From positions 372,001 through 436,000 of the forward strand of contig CAKTGF010000001.1 of the NCBI GenBank assembly GCA_934561395.1: a DNA stretch of 64,000 nucleotides, read 5' to 3'. The translations under genes were made by a program, and so were the position numbers. The notes under the pieces are model-generated. The model made no database searches and had not been told where the DNA came from. It was given only the letters and a program-made list of their open reading frames with translations. This document shows positions 36,601-44,506 of the stretch, one piece after another; within the stretch, counting starts at the first letter, position 1, and each line of letters opens with the position of its first letter. Source of the stretch: an uncultured Eubacterium sp. (GTDB lineage Bacteria; Bacillota; Clostridia; Oscillospirales; Acutalibacteraceae).

Positions 36601-38375
36601 TCAAACTTTTGAGCATTTTGGACAGCTAAAGCAACTGTTTCGTAGTTTGAATAGTCAGAAGCAGTAAAGGTTTGAGCATAAGCGATTGCGGAATTCATTG
36701 AATAACCGTAATAAACAACCTCGTCTGTATCAACAATAAGGCTTGCAACGCCCTCGCCGATTGTAACAACCCAAGCGTCAACTGTGTCTTGCTTTGATGA
36801 GTCAACAAGCGAAGCCTTATCCTTATAACTCTCAACGCTGCCCCAAACCTCAGCCTGAGCCTTTGGAACATTGGTTTCAAGGTTTGATGCTGAATATGAA
36901 GCAGAGGTAAATACCCCTTTATTGTTGATTGCAACTAAAGCGTCGTCAACTGTGTTTTCAAGAATTTCTGCATTTGCAGGTGTAAAGTTAACCACAAGCT
37001 CAACAGCGTTAAGAGTGTCTGCCTTTGTTTTAGCGTCGGCAGCGTTTGTGTAGCCTGTTGTTGTAAGGTTAGCCATTAAATTCTTAGCGTCGTCATAAGC
37101 TGCAACAAATGCGTTCCATGATGTTGTTGTGTACTTATCTGAAGTTGTTGAATTGTATGTGGATTTCTTATCGTTGATTGCCTTACGGAGGTCGTCATAT
37201 CTTGAATCATCGGTTGTAACAACCGCATTGGCAATTCCGTTTTGGGTATCAACAAGTGCCTGTGACATAGATACAACTGTTTCAGGTGTAACATTAACAA
37301 GGTTGTTTGCAGCCTCAACTGCTGCGTCATAAGCTGCGATAAGGGCAGCCAATCCGCCTTGCTTTGAGTCAGCAACCTTGAAAAGCTCGCCGGATCTTGT
37401 TGCATAAGCTGCCTTGTGTGATTTATAGTCGATAAGATAAATGTTACCTGTATCTGTGTTACCGGTCATATAGTGGTTATAGAGGTTATCTGATGAGTTT
37501 TTGCCGGTATAAGCATACCAACCGAGGTTAACCTTTTTATAACCGTTTGAAAAGCCTGTTCCGCCGCCTACATAATCCATGTAGTTAGCAAGGCGGTTCC
37601 ACTTAGCTCTGTTCGCACCGGTGGAGGTTGCGGTTAAACCCTTTGAATTCTCATAGCCGGCACATCTGTCGCCGCCTGCCCAAGCAGAGGTCCAGTCGCC
37701 TGTGCCAATATTTAAGTTACCGTGCCACTCCTCCTGGAGCTTGAACTCGGTGCTGTCAGCAGCAGGAGAACCTGTTGTTGCCATGTCTGTGGGGAACAAT
37801 GAATATACCTTTCTGCTTGAAAAACCGGTTTGGTCATAATACCAGAAAGCGAAAACAGGGATACGAGGTGCTGTTTCGCCGTCGTAAAGGCAGATGGTAT
37901 TAGCAGGATAGTACATTTGAAATCTTACATTTCTTTTGTTGCCTTCGCCCTCGTCATAAACCGAATCTTTCGGCTTTGAAGAGTAAAGGAGCATTTTGGC
38001 ATAGTCGGAAGAAATAGCATCGTCAACATCTCTGCTGTTTGCGGTTGCAGTTGCAGCAGGGTCTGTAACAGTGCCCATATTGGCTGTTGCAGTTGTTAAT
38101 GCATTCTTGTAGGTTGCCAAGTCAATGCTTGCATCGCCGTAAACATAGGCGTCAATGGCAGCGTTGGCGTTTACATAAGCGGTGTAAGCCGCAGACATAT
38201 TGGTGTAAACGGTGCCGTCCATTTTTTCTTCATAGGCAGTAATAGCAGCCTTTAAGTCAACCACTGCAGCATCAGTTTCATTGTTTGTTGTTGCTGCAAA
38301 TGCGGTTAAAGGCAACATTGTGACAACCATCATAACTGCCATAAGCATTGATATGATTTTTTTAGTGGTTTTCAT
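33654..38375 (-). CDS. Large secreted surface protein with FIVAR-like helical modules
   Basis: 1573-residue extracellular protein. A signal peptide (KKIISMLMAVMMVVTMLPLTAFA in parts: MLMAVMMVVTML, TAFAA) is cleaved near residue 28. Helical modules with the FIVAR-like motif YTTTSWNAF occur near residues 412 and 910, with weaker copies (YSTDSYNAF, near 990). A beta-rich region lies between them, and a C-terminal beta domain follows repeated YTVTVID and NYTAISSAPTYTISY segments. No LPxTG sorting signal, SLH or choline-binding repeats were found, so how it is retained is unclear. It is expressed from its own promoter behind a structured leader and followed by a coupled 50-residue peptide. A role in adhesion or glycan binding is inferred from architecture only. 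Confidence 0.75.
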   Translation of the reverse strand: MKTTKKIISMLMAVMMVVTMLPLTAFAATTNNETDAAVVDLKAAITAYEEKMDGTVYTNMSAAYTAYVNANAAIDAYVYGDASIDLATYKNALTTATANMGTVTDPAATATANSRDVDDAISSDYAKMLLYSSKPKDSVYDEGEGNKRNVRFQMYYPANTICLYDGETAPRIPVFAFWYYDQTGFSSRKVYSLFPTDMATTGSPAADSTEFKLQEEWHGNLNIGTGDWTSAWAGGDRCAGYENSKGLTATSTGANRAKWNRLANYMDYVGGGTGFSNGYKKVNLGWYAYTGKNSSDNLYNHYMTGNTDTGNIYLIDYKSHKAAYATRSGELFKVADSKQGGLAALIAAYDAAVEAANNLVNVTPETVVSMSQALVDTQNGIANAVVTTDDSRYDDLRKAINDKKSTYNSTTSDKYTTTSWNAFVAAYDDAKNLMANLTTTGYTNAADAKTKADTLNAVELVVNFTPANAEILENTVDDALVAINNKGVFTSASYSASNLETNVPKAQAEVWGSVESYKDKASLVDSSKQDTVDAWVVTIGEGVASLIVDTDEVVYYGYSMNSAIAYAQTFTASDYSNYETVALAVQNAQKFDTKVISDTSDTSSFRSGIVQAKIDEYVKLTQDIVDAIVALRPSFTNMNDGQVINTAMGDLSITLGSDSGKYYRVGYNYPATTTIFKTTHAVNTVSLNNSTITFYEDNTNQSKCGAGYLDSINVDGTVSGDMGELTSNYDDNDHSLSDPSAYPGKLSMSQTVDGLTYKLSLGKSSSISGSGIYALNKTSFDGYGRDLTGNVVNDASFDFTDSLLNTSGSSAGATGPNGSVAALNGTIKLSASTVADLPGRVATKRPVMTSVSYADKKFSALVRWSYPGAAARVYYGYTTNSAVYTQTLNVIDISGLIDLTNTCATFTRDNYTTTSWNAFLEALKNAKGDMAYADMTPEDVLAECQTRYDNLMSAKGALVEAASNTSIDDALVQAAEIKRAVDNGETRYSTDSYNAFLTARQEAIDAINGTYSDDACLDLTKTDYQSTIDAIAKKVTDAIAALVSMADFTNLIKAASTAIDSYVYSTDDLQALADLLSGLNYLNLSADQKALVEGDKQSEIDAETAKINNAIAALTAAKKADASTLLAAKAKVDAQYNDPDAWDGIADIKAFIDSMTDDENMYSPVTIYGATVYGVNYTQDNVDAAVTTALEGVKPQEYTVTVIDETGNQKTAKYPYGTAVNITSISGKAVDWYYAYTSNTATNTEKYYTTSANIKFVVKGNTTLRTVPKTSTEGNYKVTYVSSLNSNKVLAVDYITASAGKVSSIPEQPSVPYYKSAGYTLNGAEFTTSTPITSDVTVVANYTAISSAPTYTISYANPADDFKVTDYTLSYNEEITFTRDDAKYWIRFNSEEDRTLWLNGNSEGLDHNVYYTVFYGTTYTFRAHEDVYLASLSQEDLDFDLENGFISSQDVLNAPAVRGAENIVYASDKFSMISTYTLPDEYTLVETGVLFSKDATRSGLTFNDVDSRTVYRLKSSQHTKGNQYVVSIVSTKIATGTQMVYMPYLIYADSNGKQHVVYADSDIQITYSPNVAY

Positions 38376-38510
38376 GGTGTTTTACCTCCTAAACAAATTG
38401 CAGTGCTAAAAGCGGCTCAAACCGTTTGCTGACCCTGGATTTGGGGCGTTTTTAGCCTTGCTTTTCGGTAAAAGGGTAAAGTATTCCCTATTACCGCTAT
38501 AACAATACAT
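38376..38510 (-). promoter_or_regulatory. Structured 5' leader of the surface protein gene
   Basis: About 130 nt separate the promoter from the ATG. On the minus strand the RNA can form a nested hairpin CGGTAA/TTACCG with inner GGG/CCC (about 38467-38498), and AGCGG before it can pair with CCGCT further on (about 38411-38415), closing a multi-branched fold. AGGAGGT precedes the ATG. This could be an unrecognised riboswitch-like element or a stabilising leader. It does not fit the GEMM, preQ1 or T-box patterns I know. Confidence 0.4.
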
Positions 38511-38514
38511 AGTC

Positions 38515-38543
38515 ATAGTAGCATAAAATATTCGAAAAATCAA
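38515..38543 (-). promoter_or_regulatory. Promoter of the surface protein gene
   Basis: Minus strand TTGATT, 17-bp spacer, TACTAT, with a TATG extension-rich region, about 140 bp ahead of the start codon. Confidence 0.55.
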
Positions 38544-38628
38544 TAGCAATTTTAGTTTTTTGGTAAAAATTCGTTTACAAATTGTTTACAAATAATATTT
38601 ACACATATTTTCAAATGTAAAAGAAAAA

Positions 38629-38650
38629 GACACCCGCATTAGCGAGTGTC
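38629..38650 (-). terminator. argH terminator
   Basis: Stem GACACCCGC/GCGAGTGTC (one mismatch) with 4-nt loop, followed on the minus strand by TTTTTCTTTT. Confidence 0.85.
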
Positions 38651-38696
38651 TATTATCGCAATATTCGACTTAATATTCTATAAGAATTGCTTAAGA

Positions 38697-40070
38697 TTAC
38701 TTAATTTTCTCCCTTGCATAGGAAATTTGATTTTCAACGCTTTCAACCGAGGGGCCGCCGATTACCAGCCTGTCGGCAACACATTTTTCAAGGTTAATTG
38801 CGGTGTAAACCTCATTATCAAACAAATCGCAGATTTTTTGATATTCCTCAATAGGCAGGGTTTCAAGGGTCAAGCCCTTGTCAATGCAAAGCGCCACAAG
38901 CTCGCCTGTGCATTTGTATGCATCCCTAAAGGGCAAGCCCTTGCCCACAAGATAGTCGGCACAGTCGGTGGCGTTAATAAAGCCCTTTGCTGCCGCAAGG
39001 CGCATGTTATCCTTTAAAACGGTCATGGTTTCAATCATGGGTGTAAAGGCGTTAAGGCACATTTTTACTGTGTCAACAGCGTCAAATATTGCCTCCTTAT
39101 CCTCCTGCATATCCTTGTTATATGCAAGGGCAATACCCTTCATAACCGTTAAAAGGGTTGTTAAATCGCCGAACACTCTGCCGCTTTTGCCACGAACAAG
39201 CTCTGCAATATCAGGGTTCTTCTTTTGGGGCATAATTGACGAGCCGGTGGAAAAGGCGTCGTCAAGCTCAACAAACTTAAACTCCCAGCTGCACCACATA
39301 ATAATTTCCTCGCTGAAGCGTGAAAGGTGCACCATAACCAGTGAAAGAGCGCTTGCAAGCTCAATGCAAAAATCCCTGTCGCTTACGCCGTCAAGCGAAT
39401 TTAAGCTGACGCTGTCAAATCCCAGCAGGTCTGCAACCATATTTCTGTCAAGAGGATAGGTGGTGCCTGCCAGTGCACCCGAACCAAGGGGCAAAACATT
39501 CATTCTGCGCTTAACATCATTTAACCTGTCAATATCACGCAAAAGCATTTGGGCATAAGCCATAATGTGGTGGGCAAAGGTAATCGGCTGTGCCCTTTGC
39601 AGGTGTGTGTAGCCCGGCATAATGGTTTGCTTGTTTTCCTCGGCCTTATTGCAAAGCACATCAACAAGCGCCTTGATTTTATCGCTGATTTCGTCAATCT
39701 CTTTTCTCAGGGTAAGCCTTATATCAAGGGCAACCTGGTCGTTACGGGAGCGTGCCGTGTGCAGCCTTTTGCCTGTTTGACCCAAGCGTGCGGTAAGCTC
39801 GCCCTCAACAAAGGTGTGAATATCCTCTGCGCTCATATCAATTTTAAGGGCGCCCGATTTAATATCCCCAAGGATTTGTGACAAGCCCTCAACTATTTTG
39901 TCGCTTTCGCTTTTATCTATAATGCCCGTTGCTCCAAGCATTGTGGCGTGGGCGATTGAGCCCTTAATATCCTCCTCAAACATACGGCTGTCAAAGCTGA
40001 TTGATGAGTTAAAATCGTTGGTTTCCTTAGCAAGCTCCTTTTTGAACCTGCCTTTCCAAAGCTGTGGCAT
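38697..40070 (-). CDS. argH: Argininosuccinate lyase
   Basis: Last step of arginine synthesis, splitting argininosuccinate to arginine and fumarate. The 457 residues contain the superfamily signature GSSIMPQKKNPD, the N-terminal WKGRFKKE and TARSRNDQVA. Downstream of argG by 52 bp, in which a small REP-like hairpin lies. Confidence 0.97.
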   Translation of the reverse strand: MPQLWKGRFKKELAKETNDFNSSISFDSRMFEEDIKGSIAHATMLGATGIIDKSESDKIVEGLSQILGDIKSGALKIDMSAEDIHTFVEGELTARLGQTGKRLHTARSRNDQVALDIRLTLRKEIDEISDKIKALVDVLCNKAEENKQTIMPGYTHLQRAQPITFAHHIMAYAQMLLRDIDRLNDVKRRMNVLPLGSGALAGTTYPLDRNMVADLLGFDSVSLNSLDGVSDRDFCIELASALSLVMVHLSRFSEEIIMWCSWEFKFVELDDAFSTGSSIMPQKKNPDIAELVRGKSGRVFGDLTTLLTVMKGIALAYNKDMQEDKEAIFDAVDTVKMCLNAFTPMIETMTVLKDNMRLAAAKGFINATDCADYLVGKGLPFRDAYKCTGELVALCIDKGLTLETLPIEEYQKICDLFDNEVYTAINLEKCVADRLVIGGPSVESVENQISYAREKIK

Positions 40071-40094
40071 ATTTCCCTCCCATAAGGTAAAGTT

Positions 40095-40113
40095 GGGCGA
40101 ACAAAGTCCGCCC
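40095..40113. repeat. REP-like hairpin between argG and argH
   Basis: GGGCGAAC, AAA, GTCCGCCC: an 8-bp inverted repeat with one mismatch. Palindromes of the form GGGCGGAC..GTCCGCCC recur between genes in many Clostridia; only one copy was noticed here. Confidence 0.4.
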
Positions 40114-40122
40114 TACTGTTAA

Positions 40123-41355
40123 TTAGTCGTTATTTCTTTTTGCATCAAGCATAGCCTTAACCTTTGTTGAAAGACCGAAAAGGTTAATAAAGCCTGCTGC
40201 ATCTGCCTGGTTGTATGCGCCGCCGTCATCGCCGAATGAAGCAACTGTTTCATCATAAAGGGTGTATGGCGATGTGATGCCTGCGTTAATGATATTGCCC
40301 TTGTAAAGCTTAACCTTTACATCGCCTGTAACGGTTTCCTGGGTTTTATCAACAAATGCTGAAAGAGCCTCACGAAGTGGGTTGAACCACAAGCCGTTAT
40401 ATACAAGCTCGCCGAACTTTTGAGCAACAAGTTTTTTGTAGTGCTGTGTTTCACGGTCAAGGGTAATCATTTCAAGAAGTTGATGAGCCTTGTAAAGGAT
40501 AGCGCCGCCGGGAGTTTCATAAACGCCACGGGATTTCATACCAACAAGGCGGTTTTCAACAATATCAAGAAGGCCAACGCCGTTTTTGCCGCCAAGCTCG
40601 TTAAGCTTTTCAACAATTTCAAGGGCTTTCATTTTCTGACCGTCAATAGCGGTGGGCACGCCCTTTTCAAAGTGGATTGTGATATAGGTTGGCTCATCGG
40701 GAGCGTTTTCGGGAGAAACGCCAAGCTCAAGAAAGCCTTCCTTATTATATAATGGCTCGTTAGCCGGGTCCTCAAGGTCAAGGCCCTCGTGGCTTAAGTG
40801 CCATACATTCTTATCCTTTGAATAGTTTGTTTCCTTATTTATCTTAAGCGGAATGTTATGAGCCTCGGCATATTCGATTTCCTCCTCACGGGATTTAATA
40901 TCCCACTCACGCCAAGGAGCGATGATTGCCATTTCAGGGCAAAATGCCTTAAGTGTAAGCTCAAAACGAACCTGGTCGTTACCCTTACCTGTGCAGCCGT
41001 GGCAGATTGCGTCTGCCCCTTCTTTAATTGCGATTTCTGCAAGGCCCTTTGCAATGCAGGGACGAGCGTGTGATGTGCCGAGAAGATACTCCTCATACTC
41101 TGCGCCTGCTTTAAGGCAAGGCCAAATGTAATTTTCAACATAGTCTTCTTTTAAATCAAGAACATAAAGCTTTGATGCACCGCTTGCGATTGCCTTTTCC
41201 TCAAGGCCGTCAAGCTCTGTGCCCTGGCCTACATCGCCGCTTACTGCGATAACCTCGCAGTTATTGTAGTTTTCCTTAAGCCAAGGAATAATGATTGATG
41301 TGTCAAGTCCGCCTGAATAAGCAAGAACTACCTTCTTAATATCTTTCTTTTCCAT
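40123..41355 (-). CDS. argG: Argininosuccinate synthase
   Basis: ATP-dependent ligation of citrulline and aspartate. N-terminal PP-loop AYSGGLDTSII, then GKGNDQVRFE and the citrulline/aspartate-binding segments. The start is set at the ATG following GGTGAT (MEKKDIKK); an ATG four codons upstream is also possible and lies in a hairpin. It is preceded by a leader of about 215 nt with alternative pairings and a probable ArgR site. Confidence 0.96.
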   Translation of the reverse strand: MEKKDIKKVVLAYSGGLDTSIIIPWLKENYNNCEVIAVSGDVGQGTELDGLEEKAIASGASKLYVLDLKEDYVENYIWPCLKAGAEYEEYLLGTSHARPCIAKGLAEIAIKEGADAICHGCTGKGNDQVRFELTLKAFCPEMAIIAPWREWDIKSREEEIEYAEAHNIPLKINKETNYSKDKNVWHLSHEGLDLEDPANEPLYNKEGFLELGVSPENAPDEPTYITIHFEKGVPTAIDGQKMKALEIVEKLNELGGKNGVGLLDIVENRLVGMKSRGVYETPGGAILYKAHQLLEMITLDRETQHYKKLVAQKFGELVYNGLWFNPLREALSAFVDKTQETVTGDVKVKLYKGNIINAGITSPYTLYDETVASFGDDGGAYNQADAAGFINLFGLSTKVKAMLDAKRNND

Positions 41356-41367
41356 AATAATCACCAT

Positions 41368-41575
41368 AGCCTTTCAGGCAACAAATAGTTTATTAAAAAT
41401 CACCTGATTGACCTGTGTTGCCTGAACAGGCGTAAATGGTGATTTCAGCCATTTCAAAATTATGCCGCAGGCAAATTTTGAAGGCAATATAATTTATTAG
41501 TGTGATTTTTCACACTAATATCTCCTTATCACGGGCGTTGGCAGCTGCTATGACCCGTTACTGTTTACAACGGTT
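41368..41575 (-). promoter_or_regulatory. Structured argG leader with alternative pairings
   Basis: The transcribed leader (minus strand) can form: a hairpin ACGGG/CCCGT; a perfect 10-bp stem ATTAGTGTGA/TCACACTAAT; CAAAATT/AATTTTG; and then two competing sets. AAATCACC can pair with GGTGATTT (41400 region, followed by TTTTT) or, as AATCACCAT, with ATGGTGATT at the argG start. TTCAGGCAAC can pair with GTTGCCTGAA just before the start, or fold locally as GCCTG/CAGGC. This is the layout of a conditional translation or termination control, but it matches no family I recognise. Confidence 0.5.
41460..41513 (-). CDS. Possible 17-codon leader peptide upstream of argG
   Basis: GTG start 8 nt after a strong AAGGAG, reading MKNHTNKLYCLQNLPAA then stop. 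The start codon is inside the perfect ATTAGTGTGA stem. There are no arginine codons, so classical arginine attenuation is not supported. A GTG-TGA mini-ORF overlaps it in another frame. Confidence 0.3.
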   Translation of the reverse strand: MKNHTNKLYCLQNLPAA

Positions 41576-41578
41576 ACT

Positions 41579-41606
41579 ATTATAACAAATAAACGTGCAA
41601 TTGCAA
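41579..41606 (-). promoter_or_regulatory. argGH promoter
   Basis: Minus strand TTGCAA, 16-bp spacer, TATAAT; transcription would begin near 41572. Confidence 0.6.
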
Positions 41607-41622
41607 CCCCTTTTTAGTATTT

Positions 41623-41640
41623 TTTGTATTTTTATGCAAA
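41623..41640 (-). promoter_or_regulatory. Possible ArgR (ARG box) operator
   Basis: Minus strand TTTGCATAAAAATACAAA matches about 13 of 18 positions of the Bacillus ARG box (CATGAATAAAAATKCAAK). It sits just upstream of the -35 element. Assignment is by similarity and context. Confidence 0.4.
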
Positions 41641-41736
41641 TATTATTGTGAAAATCAGGCGATATATGTATATTTTTACAACTATTTATGCATACTTTAG
41701 TATATTTATTCATTTTCCTAAAGTTTTTCGCTTTGG

Positions 41737-41765
41737 TTGACAGAAAATTAAATAGCGGTTATAAT
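41737..41765 (+). promoter_or_regulatory. degV promoter
   Basis: Consensus TTGACA, 17-bp spacer, TATAAT, 70 bp before the start. Another TATAAT-like element follows at about 41800. Confidence 0.75.
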
Positions 41766-41836
41766 TAGGATAAATATTATTGTATTTAATTACATTATAG
41801 TATAATAACGATATAAAGCGGTAAGGACACAGTATT

Positions 41837-42700
41837 ATGAGTTACAGAATTATTGTTGACAGCTGTTGCGACAAAACAGCACCCATGGCAGAATGGAGCA
41901 ATATTACCTTTGTTCCGTTAACTCTTGAAATCGGCGACTATTCTATCCCTGATGACGAAAGCTTTGACCAAGACGATTTTATTAAGCGCACGGTTGAATA
42001 CGATGGTGTGGCAAAAACCGCCTGCCCATCCCCTGCGGCCTGGGCCGAGGCCTTTGACTGCGAGGAGGACGAATTGTATGTTATGACAATTTCCGCAAAG
42101 CTTTCGGGAACATACAACAGCGCAGTTCAGGGTGTGGAGCTTTATAACGAGGAGCACCCGGGCAACAACAAAAAAATTCATGTTTTTGACAGCTGTGCAA
42201 CCTCAGGCCTTGAAAGCATTACCGCCGAATATATGCAAAGAATTTTAAGCAAGGGCGTCAGTTTTGAAGACGCTGTGCCAATGATTGAGGACTATTTGTC
42301 AAACAGCTGCAAGCTTTTCTTTGTGCTTGAAACCCTTGATGTTTTAAAGAAAAACGGCCGCCTGGGCGCTCTTGCCGCAGGAATTTTGAAAAAACTTAAG
42401 GTTAAAATGGTATTTGAAAGAACCGTTGACGGTTTTATTTCACTTACCGGCCAAGATTTTTCAATAAACAAGGCTTACATTAAAATGGCAAACATTATAG
42501 CCAAGGATGTTGAGGGCCGTGACCTTTCGGGCTGCAAACTTGTTATATCACATGTTTGCTGTGAGGACAGGGCAAAATTTATTGCAGAGAAAATAAGTGA
42601 GCTTGTTGATTTCGGTCAAGTTGAAATTGTTAAGTGCAGCGGCCTTAACAGCGTGTATGCCGCAAACGGCGGAATATTAGTTTCCTATTCAAATAAATAA
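41837..42700 (+). CDS. DegV-family fatty-acid-binding protein
   Basis: DegV/FakB-type protein, which binds a fatty acid for presentation to a FakA kinase. The 287 residues have the N-terminal YRIIVDSCCD, the SAKLSGTYNSAV loop that binds the carboxylate, and RLGALAAG. No FakA gene is beside it. AAGGA is 9 nt before the ATG. A terminator follows immediately. Confidence 0.9.
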   Translation: MSYRIIVDSCCDKTAPMAEWSNITFVPLTLEIGDYSIPDDESFDQDDFIKRTVEYDGVAKTACPSPAAWAEAFDCEEDELYVMTISAKLSGTYNSAVQGVELYNEEHPGNNKKIHVFDSCATSGLESITAEYMQRILSKGVSFEDAVPMIEDYLSNSCKLFFVLETLDVLKKNGRLGALAAGILKKLKVKMVFERTVDGFISLTGQDFSINKAYIKMANIIAKDVEGRDLSGCKLVISHVCCEDRAKFIAEKISELVDFGQVEIVKCSGLNSVYAANGGILVSYSNK

Positions 42701-42704
42701 CCTT

Positions 42705-42728
42705 AAGGGCTGGTTGCAGCCCTTTTTT
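42705..42728 (+). terminator. degV terminator
   Basis: Perfect AAGGGCTG/CAGCCCTT stem with a GTTG loop and T-run, only 5 bp ahead of the next start codon. Confidence 0.8.
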
Positions 42729-42732
42729 ATCT

Positions 42733-43578
42733 ATGAGAGAAATTACATTTAAAATTGACAATAATAATGACGGCAGGCAAATCAGGGAGGTGCTGAAAAA
42801 ATTTGGTGTTTCCTCCGCACTGCTGACAAAGCTTAAGCGCACGGAAAACGGAATAACAAAAAACGGCGCATTTGCAAAAGCGATTGAGCCTGTGCACGCA
42901 GGAGATGTTATAAAAATTAAGCTTATACCCTCAGGCAGGGCACCTACCCCCACCAAGGGCAACCTTGACATTGTTTATGAGGATGATGACATTATTGTGG
43001 TTAACAAGCCGCCGTATATGCCCGTGCACGAAAGCAGAAACCACCGTGGGGACACATTATCAAATTTAGTTGCATACCACACCGGCAGCAACACGGCTTT
43101 TAGGGCGGTGTATCGCCTTGACCGTGACACCAGCGGCCTTGTACTGATTGCAAAGCACGAGCTTGCGGCGTCAAAGCTTGCCGGAAAAATAAAAAAAGAT
43201 TATTACGCCCTTGTAAGCGGAACAGTTACTACCGACGGCGTGGTTGACAAACCCATTGCAAGGTGCGGCGACAGCATAATAAGACGCCGTGCGGATGACA
43301 GCGGCGAGCGTGCGGTTACCCGCTATTTTCCCATAAAGCAGGGAGAAAATTGCACACTGCTTAAATTTACGCTTGAAACAGGCAGAACCCACCAAATAAG
43401 GGTACACATGGAATACATAGGGCACACTCTTTTGGGGGATTCGTTATACGACGGCGACTGCTCAAAAATCGGCAGGCAGGCGCTCCACTGCAAGGATATT
43501 TATTTTAAGCATCCCGTAACCGGGGAGGAAATGCACTTAAGCTGTGATTTCCCAAATGATATAAAAGAGGTAATGTAA
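42733..43578 (+). CDS. RluA-family pseudouridine synthase
   Basis: Second pseudouridine synthase of the window. The 281 residues have an S4-like N-terminus (REITFKIDNN), DIVYEDDDIIVVNKP, the catalytic YRLDRDTSGLVLIAK and GRTHQIRVHMEY. The start ATG follows directly on the degV terminator T-run with no recognisable ribosome site. Its stop overlaps the next start by one base (TAATG). It may rely on readthrough of the terminator or on a weak unrecognised promoter. Confidence 0.9.
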   Translation: MREITFKIDNNNDGRQIREVLKKFGVSSALLTKLKRTENGITKNGAFAKAIEPVHAGDVIKIKLIPSGRAPTPTKGNLDIVYEDDDIIVVNKPPYMPVHESRNHRGDTLSNLVAYHTGSNTAFRAVYRLDRDTSGLVLIAKHELAASKLAGKIKKDYYALVSGTVTTDGVVDKPIARCGDSIIRRRADDSGERAVTRYFPIKQGENCTLLKFTLETGRTHQIRVHMEYIGHTLLGDSLYDGDCSKIGRQALHCKDIYFKHPVTGEEMHLSCDFPNDIKEVM

Positions 43579-44504
43579 TGCCTGCGTTTTGCACACACCA
43601 TTTATTTTTACAAAAGCTTAAAGATGAAATCGGAAAGGATTTTGAATTTAATATTCAGGCGGCGGAAATCGGCACACAGGGACCGGATATTTTCTTTTTT
43701 AACAGAATAATTCCGCTGTTTATGCCGGGAAAATCAAAGGCAGACATAGGCCGCAGGCTGCACCGAAGCAAGGCTGAGGATTTATTCAACGCCTTTGCTG
43801 AATATATGAAGTTGCACCCAAACGATATTGCAAAATCATACATTTACGGCTTTATTATGCACTACGCCCTTGACCGCAGGTGCCACCCTTATGTTTATTC
43901 TATGCAGGAAAAAATAAAAGAAAAAAATCATTTTATTCACAAAAGCTCCGCCCACAACAAAGTTGAAATGGCTATGGACAGCTTTTTGCTGAACAAATAC
44001 TGCCTAATAAGCAATCCACGGAGCTTTAGGGCTGACAAATGCCTTGGCAGCGACCCTGCTGTTGACAGAGAAATAGGCAGGGTGCTTGAATTTGTTGTGC
44101 CCAAAGTTACCGGGGACAGGCTAAGTGCAGAGCAGGCTGCCGCCGCTGTTAGGGACACCCGAAAAATGCAAAAAATTTTAACCGATAAAACCGGGCTGTT
44201 AAAGGTATTTTGCGTTATTTTTGAAACCCTGCTTGCACCCTTTATAATGTTTTTTAAATTTTCTTCAATGATAAAGCCCGGGGACTTGGAAAAAGCAAAA
44301 AAATATGTTAATATAGACAGGCAGCCTTGGCAATCCCCCTTTGACGGCAGCGTTCACAACGAAAGTTTTGAGGAACTTTTTATGCTTGCGGCAGAGGATA
44401 CAAGGGCGCTTATAAAGGGCTTTAATAACATTTGCAACGGCAGTGAAACCGCCTTTGATGTTACACAAAACATATCATTTTTAACAGGAATAGAGGTAAA
44501 ATAA
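43578..44504 (+). CDS. Zinc-dependent phospholipase C-family protein
   Basis: Predicted zinc-dependent phospholipase C/S1-P1 nuclease-fold protein. The 308 residues contain His/Asp sites typical of the family: CTHHLFLQK, GTQGPDIFFF, YGFIMHYALDRRCHPYVY and HNKVEMAMDSFLL. No signal peptide is seen, so it appears intracellular, unlike clostridial toxins of the family. It is translationally coupled to the preceding synthase and 2 bp ahead of luxS. Substrate unknown. Confidence 0.8.
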   Translation: MPAFCTHHLFLQKLKDEIGKDFEFNIQAAEIGTQGPDIFFFNRIIPLFMPGKSKADIGRRLHRSKAEDLFNAFAEYMKLHPNDIAKSYIYGFIMHYALDRRCHPYVYSMQEKIKEKNHFIHKSSAHNKVEMAMDSFLLNKYCLISNPRSFRADKCLGSDPAVDREIGRVLEFVVPKVTGDRLSAEQAAAAVRDTRKMQKILTDKTGLLKVFCVIFETLLAPFIMFFKFSSMIKPGDLEKAKKYVNIDRQPWQSPFDGSVHNESFEELFMLAAEDTRALIKGFNNICNGSETAFDVTQNISFLTGIEVK

Positions 44505-44506
44505 AA

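Noticed and set aside
38376..38510. c-di-GMP (GEMM) riboswitch in the surface protein leader
   Set aside because: Some pieces (GGCTAA, TTACCG) look alike but the GACGCAAAGCC core is absent.
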